Source: Calidihabitans tengchongensis
Lineage (GTDB): Bacteria > Sysuimicrobiota > Sysuimicrobiia > Sysuimicrobiales > Kaftiobacteriaceae
Length of the DNA: 64,000 bases
Direction of reading: 5' to 3'
NCBI GenBank assembly: GCA_031459615.1
Contig: JAVKIE010000003.1
Coordinates: 165,748 to 229,747 of the forward strand
The translations under genes were made by a program, and so were the position numbers. The notes under the pieces are model-generated. The model ran no database searches, was not told the DNA's origin, and saw nothing but the letters and a program-made list of their open reading frames with translations. This document shows positions 54,503 through 62,475 of the stretch, piece after piece (the stretch's first letter is position 1; each line of letters begins with the position of its first letter).

Positions 54503-56686
54503 CTACTTCGGCAGGACCTCCAGCGGCGCGTAACCCACCGCCAGCCGCTTGACGCCCTGGGCGAACTGCACGGTGATCACCGCCCGGGCCCCCTCCCCCT
54601 CGACCTCCAGGACGCGCCCCTCGCCGAAGTGGGCGTGGCGCACCCGGTCCCCCACCGAGGGGACGGACACGTCCCGGTCGAGGTCCACCTCGGCCGGCGC
54701 CGGCGGCACCTGGAGGGGGACCAGCAGGTCCGGGGGAATTTCGTCCAGGAAGCGCGACGGCACCCCGGGCAGGGCGCTGCCGAAGGCGGCGCGCATGCGG
54801 GCATGGGTGAGGTACAGACGGCGGCGGGCCCGGGTCATGCCCACGTAGCACAGACGCCGCTCTTCCTCCAGCCCGCCCTCCTCTTCCAGCGCCCGGGCGT
54901 GGGGGAACAGCCCCTCTTCCAGCCCCACCAGGAACACCACCGTGAACTCCAGCCCCTTGGCCGCGTGCAGGGTCATCAGGGTGACCCGGTCGACCTCCTG
55001 CGTCCAGGTGTCCACGTCGGTGATCAGGGCCACGTGCTGCAGGAACGCCTCCAGGCTGTCCTCCCCCGACACCTCCTGGAACTCCCGGGCGACGGTGACC
55101 AGCTCCCGGAGGTTTTCCAGCCGGCTGTGGGCCTCGTCGGTCCCCTCGGCCTCCAGCATGGCCTGGTAGCCGGTCTCGGCCAGGGCGATCTCGATCAGGT
55201 CGGCAGGCGGGACCCGGCGCGCCCGGTCGGCCAGCCGGGCCATCAGGGCGGCGAAGTCGGCGGCCGCGGCGCGGGCCGGCCGCGGCAGGTCCTCCAGGGC
55301 GTCGGGGCGGCCCATGGCCTCCAGCAGCGCGATCCCGTGGGCGCGGGCGTAGGCCTCCAGCCGCTGCACGCTGACCTCGCCGATGCCGCGGCGGGGCACG
55401 TTGAGGACCCGCCGCAGGCTGTCGTCGTCGGCAGGGGTCAGGGCCAGCCGCAGGTAGGCGAGGATGTCGCGGATTTCCTTGCGCTCGTAAAAGCGCAGCC
55501 CGCCCACGATGGTGTAGGGGATGCCTGAGCGCAGGAACTGCTCCTCGAACAGGCGCGACTGGGCGTTGGTCCGGTACAGGACCGCCACGTCCCGGTAGCG
55601 CAGGCCGTCGGACCGCACCAGGCGCAGGATCTCGTCGGCCACAAAGCGCGCCTCGTCGTGGCCGTCCCGGGCTTCGTAGCGCACCACCGGGTCTCCGGGG
55701 GGATTGGCCGTCCACAGGACCTTGCGGTGGCGGTGGGGGTTGCGCGCGATGACCTCCCCCGCCACCCGGAGGATGGCCTGGGTGGACCGGTAGTTCTGTT
55801 CCAGGGTGATGACGGTGGCGTCGGGGTAGTCGCGCTCGAACTCCAGGATGTTGCGCACGTCGGCCCCCCGCCAGCGGTAGATGGCCTGGTCGTCGTCACC
55901 CACCACGCACAGGTTGCGGTGCCGGGCGGCCAGGGTCCGGATGAGGAGGTACTGGGCGTGGTTGGTGTCCTGGTACTCGTCCACCAGGATGTGGAGGAAG
56001 CGCTCCTGGTACTCCTGGAGGACGTCGGGCGCCTCCTCGAACAGGCGCAGCGTCTGCAGGAGCAGGTCGTCGAAGTCCAGCGCGTTGCGCTCGGCCAGGG
56101 CCTTCTGGTAGGCCTGGTAGACGCGGGCCACGGTCTCCTCGTACCACCCCGATGCCCGCCGGGCGAACGCCAGGTGGTCCAGGGCCTCGTTCTTGGCCCG
56201 GTCGATCAGGGCCAGCACCACCCCGGGCGGGAACCGCCGCTCGTCCAGGCCCAGGTCCCGCAGGCACTGGCGCACCACCGCCCGCTGGTCGTCCTCGTCG
56301 TAGATGAGGAAGTCCCGCGCCACCCCCACCCGCTCCCCGTGGCGGCGCAGGATCCGGCTGCAGATGTGGTGGAAGGTGCCGATCCACGCCGCCCGGGCCA
56401 CCGCCGCGCCCAGCAGCCGGTCCACCCGCTCCCGCATCTCGCCGGCGGCCTTGTTGGTGAACGTCACCGCCAGGATGCGGGAGGGCGGGACGCCCTGGTG
56501 GCGCACCAGGTACGCCAGGCGGTAGGCCAGGACCCGGGTTTTGCCGCTGCCGGCGCCGGCCAGGATCAACAAGGGGCCGCCCGGGTGCAGGACGGCCCGC
56601 CGCTGCGGTTCGTTGAGGTCAGCCAGGAGATCCACCGACGACAAATCTACGCGATCTACGCGATCTGCGCAATCTGCGCGATCCAC
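54503..56686 (-). CDS. uvrD: UvrD/PcrA-type DNA helicase with repeat-encoded N-terminus
   Basis: This superfamily 1A 3'-5' helicase acts in excision repair and replication restart. Motifs: LLILAGAGSGKTRVLAYR (Walker A, about 40-57), VDEYQDTN (about 235), GDDDQAIYRWRGAD, YRTNAQSR, the TLMTLHAAKGLEFTVVF region, VGMTRAR, and a C-terminal PcrA-like small domain. The first 14 residues are Asp/Arg/Val tripeptides read from a nonamer array, before the true helicase start near LLADLNEPQRRAV. GGAGGT stands directly against the GTG at 56686, with no spacer, so the real start is uncertain. Confidence 0.94.
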   Translation of the reverse strand: MDRADCADRVDRVDLSSVDLLADLNEPQRRAVLHPGGPLLILAGAGSGKTRVLAYRLAYLVRHQGVPPSRILAVTFTNKAAGEMRERVDRLLGAAVARAAWIGTFHHICSRILRRHGERVGVARDFLIYDEDDQRAVVRQCLRDLGLDERRFPPGVVLALIDRAKNEALDHLAFARRASGWYEETVARVYQAYQKALAERNALDFDDLLLQTLRLFEEAPDVLQEYQERFLHILVDEYQDTNHAQYLLIRTLAARHRNLCVVGDDDQAIYRWRGADVRNILEFERDYPDATVITLEQNYRSTQAILRVAGEVIARNPHRHRKVLWTANPPGDPVVRYEARDGHDEARFVADEILRLVRSDGLRYRDVAVLYRTNAQSRLFEEQFLRSGIPYTIVGGLRFYERKEIRDILAYLRLALTPADDDSLRRVLNVPRRGIGEVSVQRLEAYARAHGIALLEAMGRPDALEDLPRPARAAAADFAALMARLADRARRVPPADLIEIALAETGYQAMLEAEGTDEAHSRLENLRELVTVAREFQEVSGEDSLEAFLQHVALITDVDTWTQEVDRVTLMTLHAAKGLEFTVVFLVGLEEGLFPHARALEEEGGLEEERRLCYVGMTRARRRLYLTHARMRAAFGSALPGVPSRFLDEIPPDLLVPLQVPPAPAEVDLDRDVSVPSVGDRVRHAHFGEGRVLEVEGEGARAVITVQFAQGVKRLAVGYAPLEVLPK
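56643..56686. repeat. Nonamer repeat array inside the 5' end of uvrD
   Basis: Five 9-base units (AATCTACGC, GATCTACGC, GATCTGCGC, AATCTGCGC, GATCCACAC) lie between the ribosome-site-like GGAGGT and the conserved helicase codons. No inverted arm is present here. In the minus-strand frame they encode the ADR/VDR-type repeats at the UvrD N-terminus. Confidence 0.88.
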
Positions 56687-56754
56687 ACCTCCGTTGGGGG
56701 GCGAGGCATGTGAGCGTGAGCGTCAATTCCTGAGCATCGATTCCGCGAGACGGC

Positions 56755-56781
56755 TGACGGCCATTGGCCCATGACGGCCAT
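56755..56781. promoter_or_regulatory. Direct repeat TGACGGCCAT in the divergent uvrD / four-helix-bundle region
   Basis: TGACGGCCAT occurs at 56755-56764 and again at 56772-56781, 17 bases apart, between the two divergent genes, and includes CCAT/ATGG palindromic halves. A regulator binding on successive helical turns is possible. No strong sigma-70 promoter is evident nearby. Confidence 0.35.
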
Positions 56782-56819
56782 GGCGCCGGGCGAAGGCCCC
56801 GCTAGACAATAGAGGCGCC

Positions 56820-57197
56820 ATGACCTACAAGCGGTTTGAGGACCTACCCGTATGGCAAGCGGCCCGGAGACTTGTGCGGGCTGTCTACGAGGTCACGTCC
56901 GCGGGCTGGGACCGCAGCCTGCGAGATCAAATCCGACGGGCAGCGCTTTCGACGATGGCCAACGTCGCCGAGGGATTCTCCCGCCGGTCAGACAGAGAGT
57001 TCCTACAGTACCTGTTCACGGCCAAGGCGTCCGCAGCCGAAGTGCAGAGCCACCTGTACGTGTCCCTCGACCTCGCCCATATTGACGCATCCACCTTCCA
57101 CTCCCTGTTTCGCTGCACAGAGGATTTCAAAAAACAGGCGTCTGGACTCATTGCCTACCTGGCCCGGGAGCGAGCGCGCAAGCGGCACCGGCCGTGA
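56820..57197 (+). CDS. Four-helix-bundle protein (S23/Avd-like)
   Basis: This 125-residue all-helical protein belongs to the four helix bundle family first seen in 23S rRNA intervening sequences: FEDLPVWQAARRLVRAVYEV, LRDQIRRAALSTMANVAEGF and FLQYLFTAKASAAEVQSHLY are its hallmarks. Relatives include Avd of diversity-generating retroelements, where it binds nucleic acid, but the general function is unknown. No rRNA, reverse transcriptase or variable repeat is near. Codons are less GC-rich than in neighbours, it is on the opposite strand, and nonamer arrays flank it on both sides, all signs of insertion. The ATG at 56820 has GAGG four bases before it. Confidence 0.88.
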   Translation: MTYKRFEDLPVWQAARRLVRAVYEVTSAGWDRSLRDQIRRAALSTMANVAEGFSRRSDREFLQYLFTAKASAAEVQSHLYVSLDLAHIDASTFHSLFRCTEDFKKQASGLIAYLARERARKRHRP

Positions 57198-57207
57198 GGG
57201 CGATGTG

Positions 57208-57299
57208 CGTAATCTACGCGATCTGCGCCATCGGCGCAATCGCGCAATTCAACAGGCCTCCGATTGCGTAGATCGCGCGATCGCGTAGATCGCGCAGAT
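57208..57299. repeat. Nonamer repeat array with inverted partner, between four-helix-bundle gene and guaA
   Basis: Direct units (GTAATCTAC, GCGATCTGC, GCAATCGCG) at 57208-57249 face inverted units (GATTGCGTA, GATCGCGCG, ATCGCGTAG) at 57261-57299. The structure sits where two genes converge, 11 bases after one stop and 6 before the other, as a bidirectional terminator would. Confidence 0.88.
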
Positions 57300-57304
57300 G
57301 CCCG

Positions 57305-58831
57305 TCACTCCCACTCAATCGTCGCCGGGGGTTTGGAGGTGACGTCGTACAGGACGCGGGTGACGGCGGGGACCTCGCGGGTGAGCCGCGACGCGATGCG
57401 CTCCAGCAGGTCGTCGGGCAGCCGGGCCCAGTCGGCGGTCATGCCGTCCTCGCTGGTGACGGCGCGGATCACCACCGTGTGGCCGTAGGCGCGGGCGTCG
57501 CCCTTCACCCCCACCGACGGCACCGGCAGCAGGACGGCGAACGCCTGCCACAGCTGCCGCATCAGGCCGGCGTCCTGCAGTTCCTCGATCAGGATGGCGT
57601 CGGCGGCCCGGGCCAGCTCCAGGCGCTCGGGCGTCACCTCCCCCACCACCCGGATGGCCAGACCCGGGCCCGGGAACGGGTGGCGCCACACCAGGGCGTC
57701 GGGCAGGCCCAGCTGGCGGGCCACCTCCCGCACCTCGTCCTTGAACAGCTCCCGGAACGGCTCCACCAGGCGGAACGGGAGGTCGGCCGGCAGCCCGCCC
57801 ACGTTGTGGTGGGTCTTGATGCGCGCGGCGGTGCGGGTGCCGCTCTCGATGACGTCGGGATACAGGGTCCCCTGCACCAGGAACTGCACGTCGCCCAGGC
57901 GGCGGGCCTGCTCGCGGAAGACGGCGATGAACTCCTCGCCGATCAGCCGCCGCTTGGCCTCGGGGTCGGCGACCCCGGCCAGCCGGGCCAGAAAGCGCTC
58001 CCGGGCGTCCACGTGGACCAGGGGAACCCGGAAGTGGTCCCGGAACGTCGTGACCACCTGCTCGGCCTCTCCCCGGCGCAGCAGGCCGTGGTCCACGAAG
58101 ATGCAGGTGAGCCGGTCGCCGATGGCGCGGTGCACCAGCGCGGCGGCCGCGGCCGAGTCCACGCCCCCGGACAGGGCGGCCACCGCCCGGCCGTCACCCA
58201 CCTGGTCCCGGACGGCCGCCACCTGGGTGTCGATGAACGACGCCATGGTCCACTGGGGGCGGCAGCCGCAGACCGCGTACAGGAAATTCTGCAGGACCTG
58301 CCGGCCCCAGGGCGTGTGGGTGACCTCGGGGTGGAACTGGACCCCGAAGCGCCGGCGCGCGCGGTCGGCCATGGCGGCCACGGGGTTGTGGTCGGTGCGG
58401 GCCAGGGACACAAACCCCGGCGGCAGCTCCACCACCGAGTCCCCGTGGCTCATCCAGCACATCAGCCGCGCTTCCAGCCCGCTGAACAGGTCGGCCCGGT
58501 CGTCCACGAACAGCCGGGTCCGGCCGTACTCCCGCCTGCCCGCGGCGGCGGTGCGGCCCCCCAGGACGTGGGCCATCAGCTGCATCCCGTAGCAGATGCC
58601 CAGCACCGGCAGCGCGCCGTCGAAGATCCGCGGGTCGCACCGGGGCGCCCCGGGTTCGTACACGCTGGCCGGCCCGCCCGAGAGGATCAGTCCGCGGGGA
58701 CGCAGGGCCAGGATCTCCTCGTAGGAAGTGTCGTGGGGCACGATCAGGCTGCGCACCCGGCACTCGCGCACCCGCCGGGCGATGAGCTGGGCGTACTGGG
58801 CGCCGAAGTCGACCACAAGGACGGTGTCCAC
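57305..58831 (-). CDS. guaA: GMP synthase (glutamine-hydrolysing)
   Basis: GuaA (508 aa) aminates XMP to GMP. The N-terminal glutaminase domain has the nucleophile in GICYGMQL (about 78) and His/Glu in FHPEVTHT; the ATP-PP domain has the P-loop ALSGGVDSAAAA (about 218-229), and the C-terminal dimer domain ends VTSKPPATIEWE as usual. The frame is open far upstream; GTG 58831 gives the conserved start VDTVLVVDFGAQY, but no good ribosome site is seen. It is the third gene of hpt-guaB3-guaA, separated from guaB3 by 295 bases without a gene, where degenerate GGTTCGGAGG-like sequence (about 58848-58880) is the only pattern seen. Confidence 0.95.
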   Translation of the reverse strand: MDTVLVVDFGAQYAQLIARRVRECRVRSLIVPHDTSYEEILALRPRGLILSGGPASVYEPGAPRCDPRIFDGALPVLGICYGMQLMAHVLGGRTAAAGRREYGRTRLFVDDRADLFSGLEARLMCWMSHGDSVVELPPGFVSLARTDHNPVAAMADRARRRFGVQFHPEVTHTPWGRQVLQNFLYAVCGCRPQWTMASFIDTQVAAVRDQVGDGRAVAALSGGVDSAAAAALVHRAIGDRLTCIFVDHGLLRRGEAEQVVTTFRDHFRVPLVHVDARERFLARLAGVADPEAKRRLIGEEFIAVFREQARRLGDVQFLVQGTLYPDVIESGTRTAARIKTHHNVGGLPADLPFRLVEPFRELFKDEVREVARQLGLPDALVWRHPFPGPGLAIRVVGEVTPERLELARAADAILIEELQDAGLMRQLWQAFAVLLPVPSVGVKGDARAYGHTVVIRAVTSEDGMTADWARLPDDLLERIASRLTREVPAVTRVLYDVTSKPPATIEWE

Positions 58832-59126
58832 GGAACTGACGGGATGGGGGGTTCGGAGGTCGGGATCCGGGGCGGGCGAGGCCGGAGTCGAGCGTTCGAG
58901 CCGCGCCGGGCTCACGGGAGCGGCCGCACCCCCGCGGCCGGCGCGGGGAGCCTCCGGCCGATCCGCCTGTGTGCCGCGTCCGGTTCCGTCCATCCGTCCA
59001 CGCTCAGGTACCCCCGGGATCCCCCTCAACGACGGCACCGCTTTCGCGGCCTGAGGGCCACGGACCGCAGTGCAGACGCGCCCCGGACGCCGGCTCCCCG
59101 GTGCCGGACCCCGTCGCTGTGTTCCC

Positions 59127-60284
59127 TCACCGCCCCTGCCCCACGCCCTGGGCGAACTGCCAGCCCTTGCCCTCGGTGGCCAGCGACGGGGCCAGGACGA
59201 TCTCGGCCTGGTGCATCTCGACGACGGTGCGCGCCCCGCACATGCCCATGGCCGTGCGCAGGGCCTCGGCCAGGTTCTGGGTGCCGTCGTCGGTCCGCGC
59301 CGGCCCCAGCAGGATCTGCCGGAGGGTGCCCGCGGTCCCCACGCGGATGCGGGTCCCCCGGGGCAGCGCCGGATGCGGCGTGGCCATCCCCCAGTGGTAC
59401 CCTCGCCCCGGCGCCTCCTCGGCCCGCGCCAGGGCCGATCCCAGCATGACCGCATCGGCGCCGCAGGCGATGGCCTTGGCCACGTCGCCCCCGGTGGCGA
59501 TGCCGCCGTCGGCGATCACCGGCGCGGAGCGGCCGGTCCGGCGGGCGTGGGCGTCCCGGGCCGCCGCCACGTCGGCGATGGCGGTGGCCTGGGGCACGCC
59601 CACCCCCAGCACCCGGCGGCTGGTGCACGCCGCCCCGGGCCCGACGCCCACCAGCAGGCCGGCGGCCCCCGCCTCCAGCAGGCTCAGGGCCGCCTCGTAG
59701 CCGACGCAGTTGCCCACCAGGACCGGTACGTCGGTGCGGGAGATCAGGTCGCGCAGGGACACCGCCCGCCCGCGGGACGACAGGTGCCGGTCGGTCACCA
59801 CGGTGGACTGGATCACCATCACGTGGGCGCCCGCCTCCACCGCCACCGGGAGCAGCCGCGGCGCGGCCGCAGGGGTGACGGCACCGCAGGCCACGGCCCC
59901 GGCGGAGCTGATGGCGCGAATCCGCTCCGCCACCAGGTCTTCCCGGACCGGCGCCTGGTACACCCGCTGCAGGACCGCCACGACCTCCTCCGGAGCGGCG
60001 GCCGTGATCTCCTCCAGGGGCTCCTCCGGATCCGGGTAGCGGGTGCTGAGGCCTTCCAGGTTCAGCACGCCCAGGCCGCCCAGTTCCGACAGGGCCACCG
60101 CGGTCCGCACGTCCACCACGCTGTCCATGGCGGCGGCTACGAAGGGCAGGGTAAATCGCCGTTCACCCACGGACCAGGACAGGTCCACGTCGGCGGGGTC
60201 GACGGTGACGGCGGCGGGGGCGAGGGCGACCTCGTCCAGACTGTAGGTGCGCCTGACGGTGCGGTTCCGCCCCAGGAACAGCAT
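59127..60284 (-). CDS. guaB3: IMP dehydrogenase-type protein, GuaB3 family
   Basis: The 385-residue TIM-barrel protein lacks CBS domains. It has the catalytic loop GVGPGAACTSRRVLGVGVPQ with the active-site Cys, the IADGGIATGGDVAKAIACGAD phosphate-binding block (two adjacent motifs), and the GuaB3-style N-terminus FLGRNRTVRRTYSLDEVALA. GuaB3 proteins convert IMP to XMP or are related to that step. Its place between hpt and guaA makes this role likely here, and no classical guaB is in the window. The ATG overlaps the hpt stop by one base (TGATG). Confidence 0.92.
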   Translation of the reverse strand: MLFLGRNRTVRRTYSLDEVALAPAAVTVDPADVDLSWSVGERRFTLPFVAAAMDSVVDVRTAVALSELGGLGVLNLEGLSTRYPDPEEPLEEITAAAPEEVVAVLQRVYQAPVREDLVAERIRAISSAGAVACGAVTPAAAPRLLPVAVEAGAHVMVIQSTVVTDRHLSSRGRAVSLRDLISRTDVPVLVGNCVGYEAALSLLEAGAAGLLVGVGPGAACTSRRVLGVGVPQATAIADVAAARDAHARRTGRSAPVIADGGIATGGDVAKAIACGADAVMLGSALARAEEAPGRGYHWGMATPHPALPRGTRIRVGTAGTLRQILLGPARTDDGTQNLAEALRTAMGMCGARTVVEMHQAEIVLAPSLATEGKGWQFAQGVGQGR

Positions 60285-60880
60285 CAGCGTCCGGGGGTGA
60301 CGGCTCCGGCCGGGCGGGCCAGCGCCTCCGGCGGCTTCTGGCCGTACACCTCGGGCTTGAGCACGCAGATGAAGGGCAGGTTGCGGTACCGGCCGGCGTA
60401 GTCCAGGCCGTAGCCCACCACGAACCGGTCGGGGATCTCAAACCCCCGGTAGTCGATGGGCACGGGGCGCAGGCGGCGGGGGACCTTGTCCAGCAGCGCG
60501 CAGACCTTCAGGCTGGCCGGATAGCGGGCCTTGAGGGTCTCCAGCAGGTAGTCCATGGTCAGGCCGGTGTCGATGATGTCGTCCACGATCAGCACGTGGC
60601 GGCCCTCGATGGACTGGTCCAGGTCCTTGAGGATGCGCACGATGCCCGAGCTGTCGGTGCCGTTGCCGTAGGAACTGGTGGCCATGAAGTCCAGCTGGCA
60701 GGGGATGGTGATGTGCCGGAGCAGGTCGGAGACAAACAACACCGCTCCGGTCAGGATCCCGACCAGGAGCGGCTCTTTCCCGTTGTAGTCCCGGCTGATG
60801 GCCTGTCCGAGCTCCCGGATGCGGGCCGCCAGCGCCGCTTCCGGGATGAGGATTTCGTCGATATCGTCCAGGAGCGCCAG
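60284..60880 (-). CDS. hpt: Hypoxanthine phosphoribosyltransferase with non-canonical start
   Basis: This enzyme salvages hypoxanthine and guanine with PRPP. Motifs: LLVGILTGAVLFVSDLLRHI, FMATSSYGNGTDSSG, the PRPP loop VLIVDDIIDTGLT, and FVVGYGLDYAGRYRNLP. Similarity to Hpt extends upstream of the first in-frame GTG (60742) through about 46 conserved codons (DDIDEILIPEAALAARIREL and more), back to a TGA at 60889-60887. In that stretch no ATG, GTG or TTG exists. CTG 60880, with GGGTGA six bases before it, is the best start (198 aa); CTG 60871 or ACG 60886 are alternatives. Confidence 0.88.
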   Translation of the reverse strand: MALLDDIDEILIPEAALAARIRELGQAISRDYNGKEPLLVGILTGAVLFVSDLLRHITIPCQLDFMATSSYGNGTDSSGIVRILKDLDQSIEGRHVLIVDDIIDTGLTMDYLLETLKARYPASLKVCALLDKVPRRLRPVPIDYRGFEIPDRFVVGYGLDYAGRYRNLPFICVLKPEVYGQKPPEALARPAGAVTPGR

Positions 60881-60955
60881 AGCCGTTCACCCGCGCCGGC
60901 CAGGTCCGGGCCGCGGCGGAACATCCGGCCCGGTCCGGCCATCGAATGTGGCTCG

Positions 60956-60985
60956 ATTATAGGGGCCGCCCGGCGCCTCTGTCAA
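60956..60985 (-). promoter_or_regulatory. Consensus promoter of hpt-guaB3-guaA
   Basis: TTGACA (60985-60980) and TATAAT (60961-60956) are both perfect, with an 18-base spacer, on the minus strand. Transcription would start near 60949 and give a leader of about 70 bases before the hpt start. It is the best promoter in the window. Confidence 0.85.
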
Positions 60986-61020
60986 CGAACACCCCCGCCA
61001 CCCGTGGCCAGAATGTTCGT
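60985..61020. promoter_or_regulatory. Inverted repeat ACGAACA...TGTTCGT at the hpt promoter
   Basis: ACGAACA (60985-60991) is an exact inverted copy of TGTTCGT (61014-61020), 22 bases apart, and touches the -35 element. The CGAAC core recalls the PurR boxes of Gram-positive bacteria, which also occur as inverted pairs upstream of purine genes, though with shorter spacing. Purine control is an inference. Confidence 0.45.
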
Positions 61021-61060
61021 GTTTCGCTCACGCCGCGAGGAAAGCGCGCCGGCGGCCGCG

Positions 61061-61648
61061 CTAGCCCACCGCGGCCGGCCAGCTGCGGCTGCCGGGCTTG
61101 ACCAGGGGAACGCCCTCGCGGCACAGGTCGCACAGAGACGGGATGTAGGCGGGGGCCTCGATGGCCGCCAGGGCCTCAACGGGACAGTCAAACCGCAGCG
61201 GGACGGCGCTGCGGTCCACGATGGCGCCCACCCCGACCACGACGCCGCCCAGACGCTCCACCAGGCGCGCCACCTCCCGGGTGGCGGCGCCGGTGGTCAC
61301 CACGTCCTCCACCACCAGCACCCGCTCGCCGGGCGCGATGGCGAACGAGCGCCGCAGCTCGAACTTGCCCTCCACCCTCTCGGCGAACAGCGACCGCGCG
61401 CCGAGGGCGCGGGCCACCTCGTGGGCGATGATCATCCCGCCGTAGGCCGGTCCGATGACCGCCTGGGGGCGGCTCGCGCGGAACCGGTCGGCCAGCGCCG
61501 CGCCCACCCGCGCGGCGTGCTCGGGGTACTGGAGCAGCAGCGCGCACTGGATGTACTGGGGGCTGTGCATGCCCGAACTGAGCAGAAAGTGACCGGTCTG
61601 AAACGCCCCGGTCTGCCGCAGCAGCGCGATCACGTCGTCCGCCCGCAT
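61061..61648 (-). CDS. pyrE: Orotate phosphoribosyltransferase
   Basis: PyrE (195 aa) joins orotate and PRPP to form OMP. The N-terminal FQTGHFLLSSGMHSPQYIQC block and the PRPP loop RVLVVEDVVTTGAAT (about 112-126) are diagnostic, and GPAYGGMIIAHEVAR lies between. A C-terminal CDLCREGVPLVKPGS segment is typical of the longer thermophile-type PyrE. ATG 61648 was chosen over GTG 61657 on spacing from a G-rich ribosome site. It is the last gene of pyrD-pyrF-pyrE, 26 bases after pyrF. Confidence 0.95.
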   Translation of the reverse strand: MRADDVIALLRQTGAFQTGHFLLSSGMHSPQYIQCALLLQYPEHAARVGAALADRFRASRPQAVIGPAYGGMIIAHEVARALGARSLFAERVEGKFELRRSFAIAPGERVLVVEDVVTTGAATREVARLVERLGGVVVGVGAIVDRSAVPLRFDCPVEALAAIEAPAYIPSLCDLCREGVPLVKPGSRSWPAAVG

Positions 61649-61674
61649 CGCCACCACCCCGCACCCGGCCCGGT

Positions 61675-62475
61675 CTACACCTTCCGCGGCGGGGCGTCGC
61701 CCTCCTGGCGTAACGCCGCCTCGATCTCCTCCAGGATGCTGCCGGCTGCCTCCCGCGGATCCGGCGCCTCGAGGATCGGCCGGCCGACCACCAGGTAGTC
61801 GGCTCCGGCCCGGACCGCATCCCGGGGGGTGGCGGTCCGGGCCTGGTCCCCCTCGTCGGTCCCCGCCGGCCGGATGCCGGGGGTGACGATGATGAAGTCA
61901 CTCCCGCACACCTGGCGGATCGCCGCCGCCTCGCCCGCCGCCGCCACCACCCCGTCCAGGCCGCACCGGCGGGACAGCAGCGCGGCCTCCACGATCTGTC
62001 CGGACGTGCCAGACGTGGCGGGCTCGCTGGTCAGGCGCGTCACGCCCACCAGGAGGGGACGCGCGGACACGCGGTCGGACAGCCTCCCCGGAGGATCGCG
62101 GCGGGTCCGGAGGGCCCGGGCGGACCGCGTGAGGGCCTCGTCGCCGGCGGCCACGTGCACGGTCATCATGGATACCCCCAGGTCGGCGGCCGCCCGGACG
62201 GCGGCGGCCACGGTGCGGGGGATGTCGTGGAACTTCAGGTCGAGGAACACCTGTCCCCCGCGGTCGAGGACGGCCCGCACGGCCGCCGGCCCGGCGGCGG
62301 TGAACAGTTCCGACCCGACCTTGAACCACGACACGAGCCCACACAGGCGATCCACCAGATCTTCCGCCTCCGCCAGCGTGGGCACGTCCAGCGCAACGAC
62401 GAGGACGGAATCGCGGGATCGCGGGACCGCGGGAGCGCGACCGGACGTCGGGTCCGGGGCATCACGCGTGTTCAC
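61675..62475 (-). CDS. pyrF: Orotidine 5'-phosphate decarboxylase, PyrF type 2-like
   Basis: The enzyme (266 aa) makes UMP from OMP. The catalytic Lys/Asp tetrad is in FLDLKFHDIPRT (about 75-86); VVALDVPTLAEA starts the barrel, and the phosphate site VTPGIRPAGTDEGDQ-R follows near 200-216. The GTG start at 62475 lies 14 bases inside the end of pyrD and has GGAGGT five bases before it. A 20-residue Pro/Arg-rich N-terminus precedes the barrel. It is coupled to pyrD. Confidence 0.95.
   Translation of the reverse strand: MNTRDAPDPTSGRAPAVPRSRDSVLVVALDVPTLAEAEDLVDRLCGLVSWFKVGSELFTAAGPAAVRAVLDRGGQVFLDLKFHDIPRTVAAAVRAAADLGVSMMTVHVAAGDEALTRSARALRTRRDPPGRLSDRVSARPLLVGVTRLTSEPATSGTSGQIVEAALLSRRCGLDGVVAAAGEAAAIRQVCGSDFIIVTPGIRPAGTDEGDQARTATPRDAVRAGADYLVVGRPILEAPDPREAAGSILEEIEAALRQEGDAPPRKV

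Noticed and set aside
56820..57197. Four-helix-bundle gene as a 23S rRNA intervening-sequence ORF or as Avd of a diversity-generating retroelement.
   Set aside because: No rRNA, reverse transcriptase, template repeat or variable repeat is visible on either side.
58832..59126. A 55-residue N-terminal extension of GuaA starting at ATG 58993.
   Set aside because: The extra residues are Arg/Pro/Gly-rich without similarity, while GuaA proteins begin at the VDTVLVVDFG segment.
60751..60942. ATG 60942 as the start of hpt through an upstream frame.
   Set aside because: This frame is out of phase with the conserved Hpt sequence and would need a frameshift; kept only as a test for sequencing error.
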